From: Zanthoxylum bungeanum
Taxonomy: Eukaryota; Streptophyta; Magnoliopsida; Sapindales; Rutaceae
Reading direction: 5' to 3'
Assembly (NCBI GenBank): GCA_019454045.1
Contig: SKCR01038124.1
Coordinates: forward strand, 175,923 to 239,922
Length of the DNA stretch: 64,000 nt
Shown: positions 34,208-46,072 of the stretch, piece by piece
Position numbering within the stretch: position 1 is the stretch's first letter
How the letters are laid out: every line of letters starts with the position of its first letter
Notes under the pieces: generated by a model
The model's input: only the letters and a program-made list of their open reading frames with translations
Told to the model about the DNA's origin: nothing
Database searches by the model: none
Made by a program: the position numbers and the translations under genes

Positions 34208-35584
34208 TCCTCTCTAACCCAACGGAAATCTATGGCGACTTTAAAACTATGTGTTAGCATGGTACATGTATGCGTGCGATGCATGAAATATATAAAATGC
34301 TTGAGGTAATCAAACAGAATATATCCTTCCGACCTTATTTCTCCCACACTCGTGGTAAGCCTATTTTTGGTTCTAGATGCGGCTTATCTATGCACCGATA
34401 CAAGGTACATAAAATCGCTCTCTTCTATGCTACGGGGTGAACCTTGGCTACATTGGTCCCTTTCCATCGGTAAAAGATAAAGACCGCCCATTAAAAACAT
34501 GGACTAAGCCTATTATTGGATCACGCCATTGTCTAGAAATGAAAATTGGGCTTTCGGCAACCGTGGTCATGGGGATGAACTTAGAAGCGTCCAAAAGTAT
34601 ACAAATATGTCGTAACAGGGCGTATCCTTTCTGGATGAAAGCCAGTGCGGATATCGGACTCATGCTTCTGGCATACTTGGATCGTATTTGGATTTTCTAA
34701 GCCCATCAAGGTTTTCATACAAGTTGGCCCATTATCATTTTAAAGCATTCAATCACATTATTGCGAGGTGCAAACTTGTCCCAGTTGAAAAAGGCCCAAC
34801 AGGTTTACACTTTTGCGATAACGTGGCTAAACAACCTCAAATGATAGAGGGCCCAAACACAAAGTGACCCATCGGTATTTTAGAAGCTTTTTGCCCAATT
34901 GTCATAAGACACAAACTCGTCCCAGTTTAAATGGCCCAATAAGTTCACATCTCATGACAAGAAGTCCAACTGAATCCAAATGATGATAGTCTCAAACATA
35001 ATCATAAAAGGGTGGCTTCTATAGGTCATACAACTATGGTTCACATGCGGGTTTATAGGAGTATAGATAAAGGCTCCCGCCGGCGAAGGATTGCCCACAA
35101 CTAGGTCTCCCCACTCAAGGGTTCGAGCGACCAAGTGAGCGAACCTCTTTTATACCTTAAGGTACGTGCCAACGAGTGATGGTACCATATAACGATCCGT
35201 CGCTTCGAGCGAAAATGACTTCATGATACATGAATGACTGTCAAATGGATTCCTCTATTGAAAATTCCCCACATGGAGGGTGGAGTGAACTCTCTTAAAT
35301 ACCCTTACATCTTAGGCTCTTATCGCCTTAATGAAAAGAATAAACAATAGATCATCCAAATTAGTCCATCACTTTAAATATACTTTAAGGTAAGCTTCGA
35401 GTAAATGATTATCTAGATGTCTTCACAGCTTTTCCTTTTGGCTAAAAAAATGTAGTGAGTGAAGGAAAACACCAAATCATTATCTAACTCTAATAATACC
35501 TTTGGTTAAATCAACTTTAGACAAGGTTAACTAAAGTAAAAATCACAAACATTACGAGACATTATTTCGGGGATGATTCTCTAT
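34208..35584 (-). other. Gy-1 5' leader
   Basis: Non-coding DNA between the copia-2 insertion and the Gy-1 primer site. 35225-35515 is related to the leader of copia-1 (885-1165) in the opposite window orientation, that is, the same orientation relative to each element's transcription. No open frame with a recognised product. Confidence 0.6.
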
Positions 35585-35601
35585 CCCCAGTGGAGTCGCC
35601 A
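35585..35601 (-). other. Gy-1 primer-binding site
   Basis: Minus strand TGGCGACTCCACTGGGG, a primer site of the Ogre/Tat type (tRNA-Arg-like, from memory of the group). A shorter TGGCGACTCCA also lies at 35698-35708 within the LTR end. Confidence 0.7.
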
Positions 35602-35604
35602 GAC

Positions 35605-38600
35605 TATAGAACATAGAAATTGGCGACGCTGTCCCGGGCTCGCGGCCCGGTCGGGAGTACGGAGTAGCCCGTGGGGGACTAAACCGGAGAAATAAAATGG
35701 AGTCGCCACCCAGTGTGAACTGGGAAATGATTTAAGGCCGCACTCACCCCTCGCAAGGGAAGACCTCAAATCGTTGGGTTCGGAATGATCCATTACTTAT
35801 GCCAATTGTAATGAAAAGATTTATGCAATAGTATAACCAAGTCTTATGTAACACATGCAAGATAACTTAATCTACACACAAGTTTGCACACCATAATCGC
35901 AAATAAAAATGAAGGTAAAATACATAATTCATAAACGTATTAAACGATGAAGTGCAATAGTGTAACTAATAACAACTATAAAGGCATTAATAATAAAAGC
36001 GAGCACACAATCTCATGAGCATATCAAATAAATAAATGTGGAAATATAAATAATTAAATACGGTAAAAGTGTCAATAATGAAATGATATGATTAATTATG
36101 TAATGCAAAAAAAATGACCCAAAGAAGCAAAAATGCATGAAATGTGATGAAAAGAAATTTGTTCACTGTTTGTGCGTTCGTGTAGCGTTTGAAAACGTGT
36201 TCGAACGGTAAACAGAATACATGCGTTCGTGTAGCGTTGGGAAACGCGTTCGAACAGAAGTGAGACAGAATGTGCACATTCGTGTAGCATCCGGAAATAC
36301 GTTCGAACGGTAAACGGAATGTATGCGTTCGTGTAGCGTTCAGAAACGCATTCGAACGGACTGAGGTAGAATGCATACGTTCGTGTAGCGTTCGGAAATG
36401 CGTTCGAACAAAAATGAGACAGAATGTGCACATTCGTATAGTATCCGGAAACGCGTTTGAACGGACTGAGGCAGAATGCATGCGTTCGTGTAGCGTTTCA
36501 TAACGCGTTCGAACGAGGTTACCAAAATGGTATTTAAAATGACACGAACACATGCGTGAATGTTTCTCAAGCGATACGTGGAGTTGTTTCCCAAGTACAG
36601 ACCGCACTACCGTCCATTCGGATTCGGCTACGGAATTTACGTCTGGGTTTCCATCTGATATACCGCAAGATATAGGAAACACTCAAACATGAACATGGCA
36701 TGAAGGCGAAAATGAAAAGATGCAACACAACAACCAAAACAAAAGTGGATATCAAAGTCAGCATGGGAAGAGCGTGGAAAAATATTGTGATAAAGGTAGC
36801 ATTTTAGGCTTTCTCTCCGTCAAATAGAGGACCTTTAGACCAACGTAATTAGCCCATGCGCATCAAGCAACAATGCATAATTAAATAAAATAGATGCGAC
36901 CAAGGCCGATATCTATATGGGATCTCGTATGCCCGATTGAACACATCTCACGTTCAATCAAACGTACTTCGTCCGGTGCGGTAAAACATCGTGGTAAATG
37001 TAGCCATTTGGCTTTTCCCTCAAATGGAGGACCTTTAATCTGACGTGATTAGCCCATGCGCATCAAGTAAAAATGCATAGAAAATAAATAAAGCAATAAT
37101 ATGGGACCTCGTACACCCGATTGAACATATCTCACGTTCAATCGAACGTACTTCATCAGGCGCGGTAAAAAATCGTGGTAAACGTAGCCTTTTGGCTTTT
37201 CCCTCAAATTGAGGACTTTTAGTCCAACGTGATTAGCCCATGCGCACTAGATCAACAACACATAAACAAAGAAATACGTAGAATATAAATAGCGGAACAA
37301 TAAACATAAATTTAAATCACAAAAATGAAACACGTGCTTGAAAGTTTCTCAAGCGGTACGTGGAGTTGTATCCCAAGTACAGACTGCACTACCGTATATT
37401 CAGATTCGGCTACAGAATTTACGTCTGGGTTTCCATCCGATATACCGCAAGGGATAGCACTCAACCATCAACCCAACACAAATGAAACCATACGTAAAAC
37501 ACAACGATGCATGCGAATGATCGACAAAGAATAACTGAAAAGATAAATAATAAAAATGGGGCCCCTCAGATCTTACCTTTTAAGATGCTCCTCAGAAGTG
37601 CGTTATGTCGTTCTTCCTTATTTTTCTACTATTTTTCCTTGCTGTTTTGCTCGTTGTTTGGTTGGTTATTTAGGGACTATTTTGGGTTATTTTTGGGACT
37701 ATTTCGGGGTAATTTATTCACGGTTTAAAGGGCATTTTAAAGGCTCCATGGGCTGCTGTTATTGATGGTGTTCTTTTTTTTTGGTTTGGCAGTGTCGCAT
37801 GAAGAGAGGGACGTGTCTAGGTTTTTGGTTATTTGTTTTTGTTGTTTTGTGCGTGGCTTATGTCGGTTTGGGTGTTCAGGGTTTATTGGCTTGTTGTGAA
37901 AGGTTTGGCGTTTTGTTGTTATGCGTTAGTGGGGTCGGTTTTTTCGTGATGGGCTATGCATGAGGGCTGCGTTGAAGGTTGCCTAAGGCCGAGAGCTGAG
38001 TGATGATCAGGCTGCGTGGAGTGTGGCTGTCGGTTGCTTATTATTTTCTAGTTTGTGCTTTTGGTGTTTGTTATTGAACGTGTCTCAGTTGGTGGGGGCG
38101 TGTGCGTTTTGTCTGCTGGAAGAGAGAGAGTGTTCAAGCAATAGACCTGAAGTGGTGTTGGTGTGTGTTCATGTGGGGGTTATTATTTGTTGAGGGCGAG
38201 GATGTGTGTTGAATGTGAGAGAGAGAGCCGAAAGCTTTAGGGTTTATTTGCTGTGAGGTTGCCGTGTGAGTCTCCAATGGGGAATAGGGTTGGTTTGGGT
38301 CTCTTTTTATAATAGTATGTTAGGGTTTGCTTGTGCATGGGATATTCAAACAAGGAAACAAAATCAAGTAAAAATTGATGTATTTAATTAATTTAAAAAG
38401 GGAAACAAATTTGTGTAATTTTGGTGGGGAATATCTTTAAATTGGTAGGTGATTTATTTAATTTAGTAGGTGATTTATTTAAATTTGATTGGATTTGATT
38501 GGATTTAATTTAATTTAATTTAGACATGTGTTTTAAATATTTTAATTATTTTTGGATTAGGCTTTGGGCGAAATGGGCTTTGGATTGGTTCTTTGGGCTT

Positions 38601-38898
38601 GGGCGTGTGGCTTGTGGGGATTTTGGGTCGAGGCTAACATTAAAATGGAAACATAGATGATCATTCGAACGCGTTTCCAGACGCTGCACGAACGCCTGCA
38701 ATCTGTTCGCCGTTCGAACGTGTTTCCAAATGCTGGTCGAACGCACATGCAGTGAACATGCGAATTAAATTTGATGACGTACTTATTTTTGAATTTTCCA
38801 TTTCGACGTCCGTTTCCCGCAACTTTCGCAACTTATCGGGTAGTGCCTCCAAACGAGGCTCATCATCGGGCTTTCATGCAAAAATACAAGTGTCTACA
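35605..38898 (-). repeat. Gy-1 5' LTR, 3.3 kb
   Basis: On the plus strand it begins TATAGAAC (an altered TGTAGAAC, judging by the related solo LTR) and ends GTCTACA. It carries the 60-bp minisatellite (36165-36515), the ~180-bp modules (36785-37250), two copies of a 120-bp module (36545-36675, 37325-37455) and two inverted minisatellite units (38660-38750). Confidence 0.88.
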
Positions 38899-40367
38899 GA
38901 CAGCGTGCAGCGGAGACATTAGAACTCATACACTCTAATGTATGCGGACCAATGTTAGTCACCGCTAGAGGTGGATTCTCCTACTTCATTACCTTTATCG
39001 ATGATCACTCGCGATATGGGTATGTGTACCTTATACGGTATAAATCTGAAGCCTTTGATAAATTTAAAGTCTTCAAAGCTGAAGTAGAAAACCAGCTTAA
39101 TAAAAGTATTAAGTCACTAAGGTTTGACCGAGGTTGTGAATACTTAAGCGACGAATTTCAAGATTACTTGAGAGAAAATGGCATTGTTTCCTAGTGGACT
39201 CCTCCGAGAACTCCACAGCATAATGGGGTCTCCAAAAGGAGAAATCAGACATTATTAGATATGGTCTGATCAATGATGCCAGACACGGATCTACCTCTTT
39301 CATTTTGGGGTCTTGCTTTTGAAACTGCAACACTACTACTAAACCAAGTTCCTTCCAAGAATGTTAGTCAAACACCATATGAGTTATGGTCTGGGAAATG
39401 TCCTAGTCTTAGTTATCTAAGAGTTTGGGGATGTGACGCATATGTTAAGCTCACAAAAACTAACAAATTAGATGATAAGGCAATTAAATGTAAGTTTGTA
39501 GGATATGCCTTAAACTCAAGAGCATACGTGTTCTACGTCCCAAATGAACAAAGAACATTTGTCTCACGAAATGCTAAATTCCTAGAGAATGAATTCCTTC
39601 TCAAGAAATATAGTGGGAGTATACTTGACCTCGATGAGGTACGAGAAGAACAAACTAACATAGAACTAAGCCCCAGGCCCCTCAAAAGGGCAGCGACGGA
39701 ACAACCACAAGGTTATGAACTTATAAGGTCTGGTAGGGAAAGATATGAGCCTGAAAGATATGTTTTCCATATTGATGAGGAACATGATCAGGTCATTGAT
39801 AATGACGATCCCACCAGTTATGACGAAGCAATACGTGACATTGATTCAGTCAAGTGGCTTGAGGCCATGAAATCCGAAATAGACTCTATGTATCAGAATC
39901 AAGTCTGGGACTTGGTGGATGCACCTGAAGGGATAAAACTCATAGGCTGCAAGTGGATTTACAAGCGTAAAATTGATGCAGAAGGCAACATCCTAACCTA
40001 TAAGGCTAGGTTGGTAGCGAAAGGTTATAGACAAATCCAAGGAATTGACTATGAAGAAACCTTCTCAACTGTTGCAATGATAAAGTACATTCGAATTTTA
40101 CTGGCACTAGCTGCACACTTTGATTATGAGATTTGGCAGATGGATGTTAAAACAGTTTTCCTTAATGGGAACCTCGTAGAGGAAGTCTATATGACACAAC
40201 CTGAGGGGTTTGCATCTGAGGATGATCATAATAAAATATGCAAGTTTAAACGATCCATTTATGGACTCAAGCAAGCCTCCAGAAGTTGGAATATACGAGT
40301 TGATGAGACAATCAAAGAATTTGACTTCATAAAAAATGTAGACAAGCTGTGTTTACAGGAAATGTAG
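38899..40367 (+). pseudogene. copia-1 integrase and reverse transcriptase, broken
   Basis: Resumes in frame at ETLELIHSNVCGP, the start of the integrase core, with FITFIDDHSRYGYVYL (Asp) and SLRFDRGCEYLS (second Asp; usual motif SDxGGE). A stop at 39192-39194 and another near 39270 interrupt it. From 39273 a 364-codon frame carries LRVWGCDAYVKL, then the RT start KWIYKRKIDAEG, YKARLVAKGY, WQMDVKTVFLNG, EEVYMTQPEGF and SIYGLKQASRSW, and stops at 40365-40367. Confidence 0.9.
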
Positions 40368-41169
40368 TGGAGTGCTGTTTTATTTATTGTATTATATGTC
40401 GATGACATATTAATCATCAGGAATGATATTCTCATGATGCAAGTCACCAAGCAGTGGTTATCTCAGAATTTCTCCACGAAAGATTTGGGAGAAGCAGTCT
40501 ACATCCTCGGCATTAAGATCTACCGTAATAGATCTAAGAGGTTGTTAGGACTTTCTCAATCTACATACATAAATAAAGTTTTGAAAAGATTCTAAAAGAG
40601 GTAATTTACCTACTTGTCATGGAATCAAATTATCTAAGGAGCAATGTCCACATACTCATTCAGATAGAGAGCGTATGAGTAGGATCCCTTATGCTTTAGT
40701 AATAGGATCGATCATGTACGCCATGCTATGTACAAGACCTGATGTCTCTTATGCTCTTAGCATAACGAGCAGGTATCAGGCAAATCCTGGTGAGCAACAC
40801 TGGGCAGCTGTCAAAATAATCCTCAAGTATTTGAGAAGAACTAAGGATGTGTTTTTGACATACGGAGATTGTTCTGAGATGAAAGTCATTGGTTACTGTG
40901 ATGCGAGCTTTCAGACCGATAGGGATGACAACAGATAGCAAACAGGATATCTGTTTACTTTGAATGGCGGTGCTGTCAGTTGGAAAAGCTCAAAGCAGTC
41001 AACTACAACGAACTCCACCACTGAAGCCGAGTATATTGCAGCATCTGAGGCAGCTAAAGAAGCAGTCTGGATAAAGAAGTTCATCACGGAGCTGGAAGTG
41101 CTTCCCGCGATAAAGAATGGCGTCACGATGTACTGTGACAACACGGGCGCCATTGCTCAATCAAATTAA
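40368..41169 (+). pseudogene. copia-1 RT C-terminal part and RNase H
   Basis: The RT active site LYVDDILII is readable at about 40391-40416. A frameshift lies between there and 40675. The frame from 40675 continues with ALVIGSIMYAMLCTRPDVSYAL, GYCDASF, a stop at 40936, then GGAVSWKSSKQSTTTNSTTEA and YCDNTGAI of RNase H, ending at 41169. Confidence 0.88.
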
Positions 41170-41374
41170 CCAAGGTCCCACCAGAAATCCAAGCATGTAC
41201 TCAGGCGATTTCATCTCATCAGGGAGATTATTGAGAGAAAAGAAGTTATTATAGAGAAAATACCCACATAAGATAATCTTGCAGATTCTCTGACTAAAGG
41301 GCCGACTCAACAAAAGCATGATAGGCACACCCGGGAGTATGGTGTCCAGATTCATACTAGTTGGCTATAGTGCA

Positions 41375-41384
41375 AGTGGGAGAT
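41375..41384 (+). other. copia-1 polypurine tract
   Basis: AAGTGGGAGAT immediately before the LTR start TGTTAGGGATATG, the usual Copia arrangement. Confidence 0.8.
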
Positions 41385-42532
41385 TGTTAGGGATATGCCC
41401 TATACCCAACTTGTGGATGGGCTATATGTACATGTATTTGTAATATTTTCATTAATTAATAAAATGGCAATCTTTATTATACGTGTCTTACATAAATTAT
41501 ATGAATCATCAAACACTGTAATAAAGCCCTTAGAGTAATAAGATGATGGCTTCCACGCCTTATGAGAATCATTACTCTTAAACGTTCATAGTCATAGTTT
41601 TGTGAATAATCTGGGCGTTCACAAAGCTGAGAGACTAGCATGATGATATGATCCTCCCTTAAGTGGGGTAGCCGATCTCATAGGCTACTAGCGGAGATCT
41701 GTCCGCTTGGTGTATCACATGGATGCATGAGTTGCTCGTGTCCATCGAACTGACCGCCGAAAGTTTTCACATGGAGTGTTTATCCCATGTGTCTGTGAGA
41801 AATTTCATGTATCGATTATATGACTAGTCCTTAGACTTGAGGTCTTTACAATCTTATGTGTGGATCAAATAACTTTGACATTCTCCTTCCTCGGTTCAAA
41901 AGATCCGGTCATAAGGCTATGATACAATAGAGAATCGCCACTCTTTTGGATAATATTTTCTTATAAGAGTAGTATTCCAGTTCGCGAGTTGATATGTGTG
42001 ATCAGTGATTGAGACTGTGGCCGCAACGGAAGAATCATGTGAGATTCTTGGGTTAGCACGATTCATGACACTATCCACATCATACCTTTGACTATATGGG
42101 TAGACACTTTCCATACCCTAGGTCAAACGGTGGGGATACAGTGAGGCGAGGGACCGTATCATATGTAAATCACATACAGAATGGATATATATATATATAT
42201 CTTTCCTTCTCATTTGGGGGTCTTGGCATGTTACTAGATGTCAACCTTGGTCATTGAAATCGAACGACCATCTGATCGGAGGATAATTTATGTTCGATTA
42301 AATTATCACGATTCATTTCATGTCCAACTTGAGGGGAACCCAAAAGGTCACACACAACAAAGTCAAAATCAATGGTTAACAGTGCACAGTACAAATTTAA
42401 CAGCATATATGATTGTTGTAGGAATTGTTCATAAATGGTTCAATGTGTTTAATTATTGAACAGATCATTTATGAGGTTCCATATTGGCTTAGGGATTGGT
42501 GAATTACGATATGGGCACTTTGGAAATTGGAA

Positions 42533-42571
<39 letters not shown>

Positions 42572-43318
42572 ATGAATAGTAAAAAAAATTTATTTGTTAT
42601 TTGTTTTGAATTTCAATTCGGCCCAAACTCTTATTAGGGTTTATAATCTCATTAAACCACTAAATTAAGATCCAATGGCTAAGATTAAATTAGCTTTTAT
42701 CCCACATCGGATTCTTAATTAATTTTGTTATCTTTGGAGCACATATATAAACCCAAAGAATTTTTTACAAATTTTTGCACCAAACCTTTCATATCTTGGG
42801 TTTATATAAGTGAGCAACTCTAAAGTTTAAGAGTAAGCCACTGATTTTGAAGATCCTTAAGTCTAATTGACTAGAGGAACCTCGAGTTAAGAGTTTTGAG
42901 GTATTTGCCTAGGCTAGCACCAATGGCAAAATACCCGTGCACTCAAGGCATAGTCTTGCCGTTGAGTTTTGGCTTTGGTGTGTGTACCTTTGGAGGCCAC
43001 ACACTTGGGTGGCTCTTTGGAATGTGGAAGAGCTTGCTGATTTCGAGAAAAGCTTGTAGATTGGAGGGAGGACTGGAGGAGTCTTCGGTTCAAGTAAGTC
43101 TTTTTCTTTCTTTATTTTAATTAGAGTTCTTATGATAGTTAGCATGTTTAGGTTTATGTTCTTTGCATGTTTTATGAGTTTTTATGCTTAGAATATATAG
43201 TAACATGCTTAGGCTTGTAAAATAATCAAAACAAATGGGTATTGGACAAAGGGATAACGACATCATAATTTGATTTTTTCTTGATTTTCCGCTGCGCACT
43301 CGCGGCCGCTTCCCAACA
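41385..43318 (+). repeat. copia-1 3' LTR
   Basis: Starts TGTTAGGG and ends CCCAACA. Its 3' third repeats the first 494 bases of the window. It includes a short (TA)n at 42187-42202 and an (AATA/AAT)n tract at 42533-42570. A TATA-like 'catatataaaccc' at about 42741-42753 could be the U3 promoter. The right end marks the end of the nested block. Confidence 0.87.
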
Positions 43319-44296
43319 TGTGCAACGTGACAACTTTGGGAATAATTTTAACCTTACGTACATATGAATTTGAGAGATGTTTGTTAATGAAAGTTAAATA
43401 TATGCATGTCAAATGTGTATATATTTTTTCACAGATTGTGATTTGGAGTATGGATGAATGAGATATCATGTTTAAAAATGACTAATTTGAAATCATTGTT
43501 CTCTTTTAAATGTTAGGGTCGTTTTTTTTATCCTTTTTTGAAATATATTGACAATAGGTCTTGTTTTAAAGATTATGATTTTTCGATTGATAATATGTAT
43601 TTTTTTTGCGAAATATTTTATATTTTGAGAGATATTTATGTTTTAAATAAAAAAAATTTTAAAAAAAAAATATTTTTTTTTTTAAACACACCTCATTGGA
43701 GACGCATGATTATGGTTTTTTATTTTTATTTTTTTGTTAATTTATTGTCTTACTTTAGTAATTTTACTATAATATAATTAAATGTAAAATTTTAAATTTA
43801 ACTTGAGAAAATAGGAAAACTTCTATCCTAATTGATTTTTTTTTTAATAAAAGCTCAATCAATCAATTATCATATCATTAGATTTGTAGGTTTAATTTTT
43901 TTTAGGTCAAAACTATTAGAGCTTTCTAATTTAGTTAAACAGAAATAATTCTTTTTTATTTAGTCCACCTACATGTAAAAAGTCATTAATATACAAGATA
44001 AAGTAATATGATTATAAGATAGCCATAAAAAAACAAAAGAAAACAAAAAAAAAAAAAAGAAAAAAATGGAAATTATTTTAAAAAAGTTTTTTTTTCAACT
44101 TTAAAAAAATTACATATTATTGATGTACAAATCATAAGCATAAGCTTTAAAATAAGTATCATGGTCAATATGTTTCGACGAAAAAATATGTAAAAAATGA
44201 TCATTATATTTTTAAGTTACTGATCTGTATTTTTTAAACATCAATTTCTCTTTCATTCAGACTTTAAATCACAATCTATAAGATACTGCATATAGT
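43319..44296. other. AT-rich intergenic DNA
   Basis: Homopolymer-rich sequence with no gene, RNA gene or repeat boundary that I can identify. Confidence 0.6.
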
Positions 44297-44977
44297 CAGT
44301 AGCGGAGCCACGTTGGGCCTAGTGGGGGCAGTTGCCCCCACTGGACCCACTAATTTTTTTTTTATAAATTATATATATATAGTAGAAAATATAAATAATT
44401 AAACAACACCTATAAATACATTATTTATTAATTTTTTGAGTTGTATTTTTTAATATAATATGTAGGCCCAAGCCCAAATTAGTTAAAAAAATTTCAATAC
44501 ACTTTTGCATCAATCTTATTTCTTAAACATATCTAAAATAATTATATTTAATTTGTATGTGTATAGATAATTGACTATTTTTCATTTTAAATCCACTCAT
44601 TTATGTGTTTTTCCATTTGCAAAAGAATAGATATTCCATTACATTTAAATAAAAATAAAAATAAAAATAACTATGTTTATACTTAGGTTTGGTTTTAGTA
44701 TATAATATACTACATAAACTTAAAATACATAATTTTAATAATAAATTTTTACTTAAATTTTTAGGGTAAATTGGTATTTTTAGAAATTATGGATAAAAAT
44801 ATAATTCTGAAAATTTTGGGTTAATTTATAAGTTTAGAAACTAGGGGCTATTTCATAATTTTCAAAAGTATAGGGATCATCTTGTAATTTCAAAAAATAT
44901 GTATGAATTCATTATATATTATTTTGGTAAGAAAAAAATTTAGCCCCCACTGACTAAAATTTATGGATACGCCACTG
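44297..44977. mobile_element. hAT-type non-autonomous DNA transposon
   Basis: Ends CAGTAGCGGAGCCA and, inverted, CAGTGGCGTATCCA. Perfect 8-bp target duplication CATATAGT at 44289-44296 and 44978-44985. 681 bp, AT-rich inside, no transposase frame. Confidence 0.85.
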
Positions 44978-45044
44978 CATATAGTTAACATTTACACCTA
45001 TGACTTTCTTAAAAAAATATCCCAAATTAGGAATTCTACCAAAT

Positions 45045-45440
45045 CAAAATCAGTCACAAAATAGTTATGGTACAACGAACATAGTCAAATAGTCAAAATC
45101 ACACGGTCATAGTCAAATAATCACAATCACACGATCATAATCAGATGGACACACAACCACAGTCAGATAGTCATATATTCATAGTCACATAGTTACAAAA
45201 GAATCACACATTCACAGTCACAGTCATAGTCATGCAGTCACAGTCACATTCACACTTATGATTCAGTCACAATGTGAGTCATATATACATCTCTCAGTTA
45301 CAATAACAGTTATAATACTCAATCATATTTTCTTGGTCACAATACTGTCACATATATAATACTTGGTCCCATTTCTCAGTTACAATGACATTATAAATAC
45401 TTAATCACAGTTATAATATAAGTCACAGTTACAATATTAT
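45045..45440. repeat. Degenerate AGTCACA-type simple repeat
   Basis: About 400 bases of imperfect units such as 'cacagtcacat', 'catagtcaaat' and 'cacaatcacacg'. No fixed period. Confidence 0.75.
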
Positions 45441-46072
45441 TTTACATATCTAAAAATATATTTTAATATGTCCAATCCTTAAAAAAATTATTATTCACGT
45501 GAACAGTTATCTAAAAATATATTTTATACACAATCCTTAAAAATCCACCTTGAACAGTGAAAATAGTGAAAGTTAACTTATGATTATAGTTTACATTAAA
45601 TTGGAAGAATTTTAGAAAATTAGGTTTACTTGTGAAAATTATTAGAAGTTTGTGTTTTTTTAGCAATGGTAGAAATGATTTTTTTAATAGTATTTTTTAA
45701 ATTTTTTTATGGTGGGAAAATGGCAATCTCTGTGAAATGATTCTCCTTCGGGGCCCACAAACAAACAGTCCAAATAAGCGGTTCCCAGGGGTTCCACTTC
45801 TGCAATTGCGACTTCCTAACAACGGTCACTTTCTTTTTTTAATACTAAAAACCCTAAATCCCCCAAACTTCAATTTCCTTGACCGTTTTGTCCCTACCGC
45901 CTTTTTTCCATTCCGCTCCTGCAAAGCCAACGAACTGAATGATTGGATAAAAAAAAAAAAAAAAAAACCCATTAACCAAACACAGCCTTAATGCCTTTTT
46001 TCTCTGTTTTAGAGAGAAACCCAGAAGTAATTTCTTGTTTCAGAGGACAACAAGAATATAAATTTTTTTCGG
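45441..46072 (+). promoter_or_regulatory. Upstream region and 5' UTR of the JASON-like gene
   Basis: AT-rich spacer to about 45720, then a CT/AT-rich stretch that probably includes the start of transcription. A run of 22 A lies at 45948-45967. No clear TATA box. Confidence 0.4.

Larger units (their letters stand above)
3038..38898 (-). mobile_element. Ty3/Gypsy element Gy-1, Tat/Retand-like, split by two later insertions
   Basis: Minus-strand element. The 5' LTR is 35605-38898, PBS 35585-35601, gag and protease are at 19884-22007, RT and RNase H at 17935-19203, a second RNase H and integrase at 8249-10107, the PPT at 6319-6331 and the 3' LTR at 3038-6317. Two RNase H-like modules before the integrase, very long LTRs and a TGGCGACTCC primer site fit the Tat branch of plant Gypsy. 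Removing the Athila-like insertion (TSD CAATA) and copia-2 (TSD TTCAT) rejoins the frames. LTRs differ visibly, with many substitutions and indels, so it is the older insertion. Confidence 0.88.
1..43318 (+). mobile_element. Outer Ty1/Copia retrotransposon (copia-1), split by nested insertions
   Basis: A Copia element in the plus direction, with gag and protease at 1748-3031 and integrase, reverse transcriptase and RNase H at 38900-41169. The order PR-INT-RT-RH is the Copia order. The first 494 bases match the 3' LTR from about 42666 onward, so both pieces belong to one element whose 5' LTR starts outside the window. It is interrupted at about 3037/38899 by the Gypsy element Gy-1. Several in-frame stops and a frameshift show it is dead. 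The gag and RT style suggests a Tork-like lineage, which is an inference. Confidence 0.9.

Noticed and set aside
34437..34700. 87-codon plus-strand frame as a gene
   Set aside because: Lies antisense in the Gy-1 leader and has no recognised motif.
35698..35708. TGGCGACTCCA at the inner LTR side as the primer site of Gy-1
   Set aside because: The longer match at 35585-35601 is adjacent to a TGTAG-type LTR end that also exists in the solo LTR, so it is the better candidate.
41600..42200. Possible RNA gene or small gene in the copia-1 right LTR
   Set aside because: No tRNA or rRNA signature; frames of about 65 codons only.
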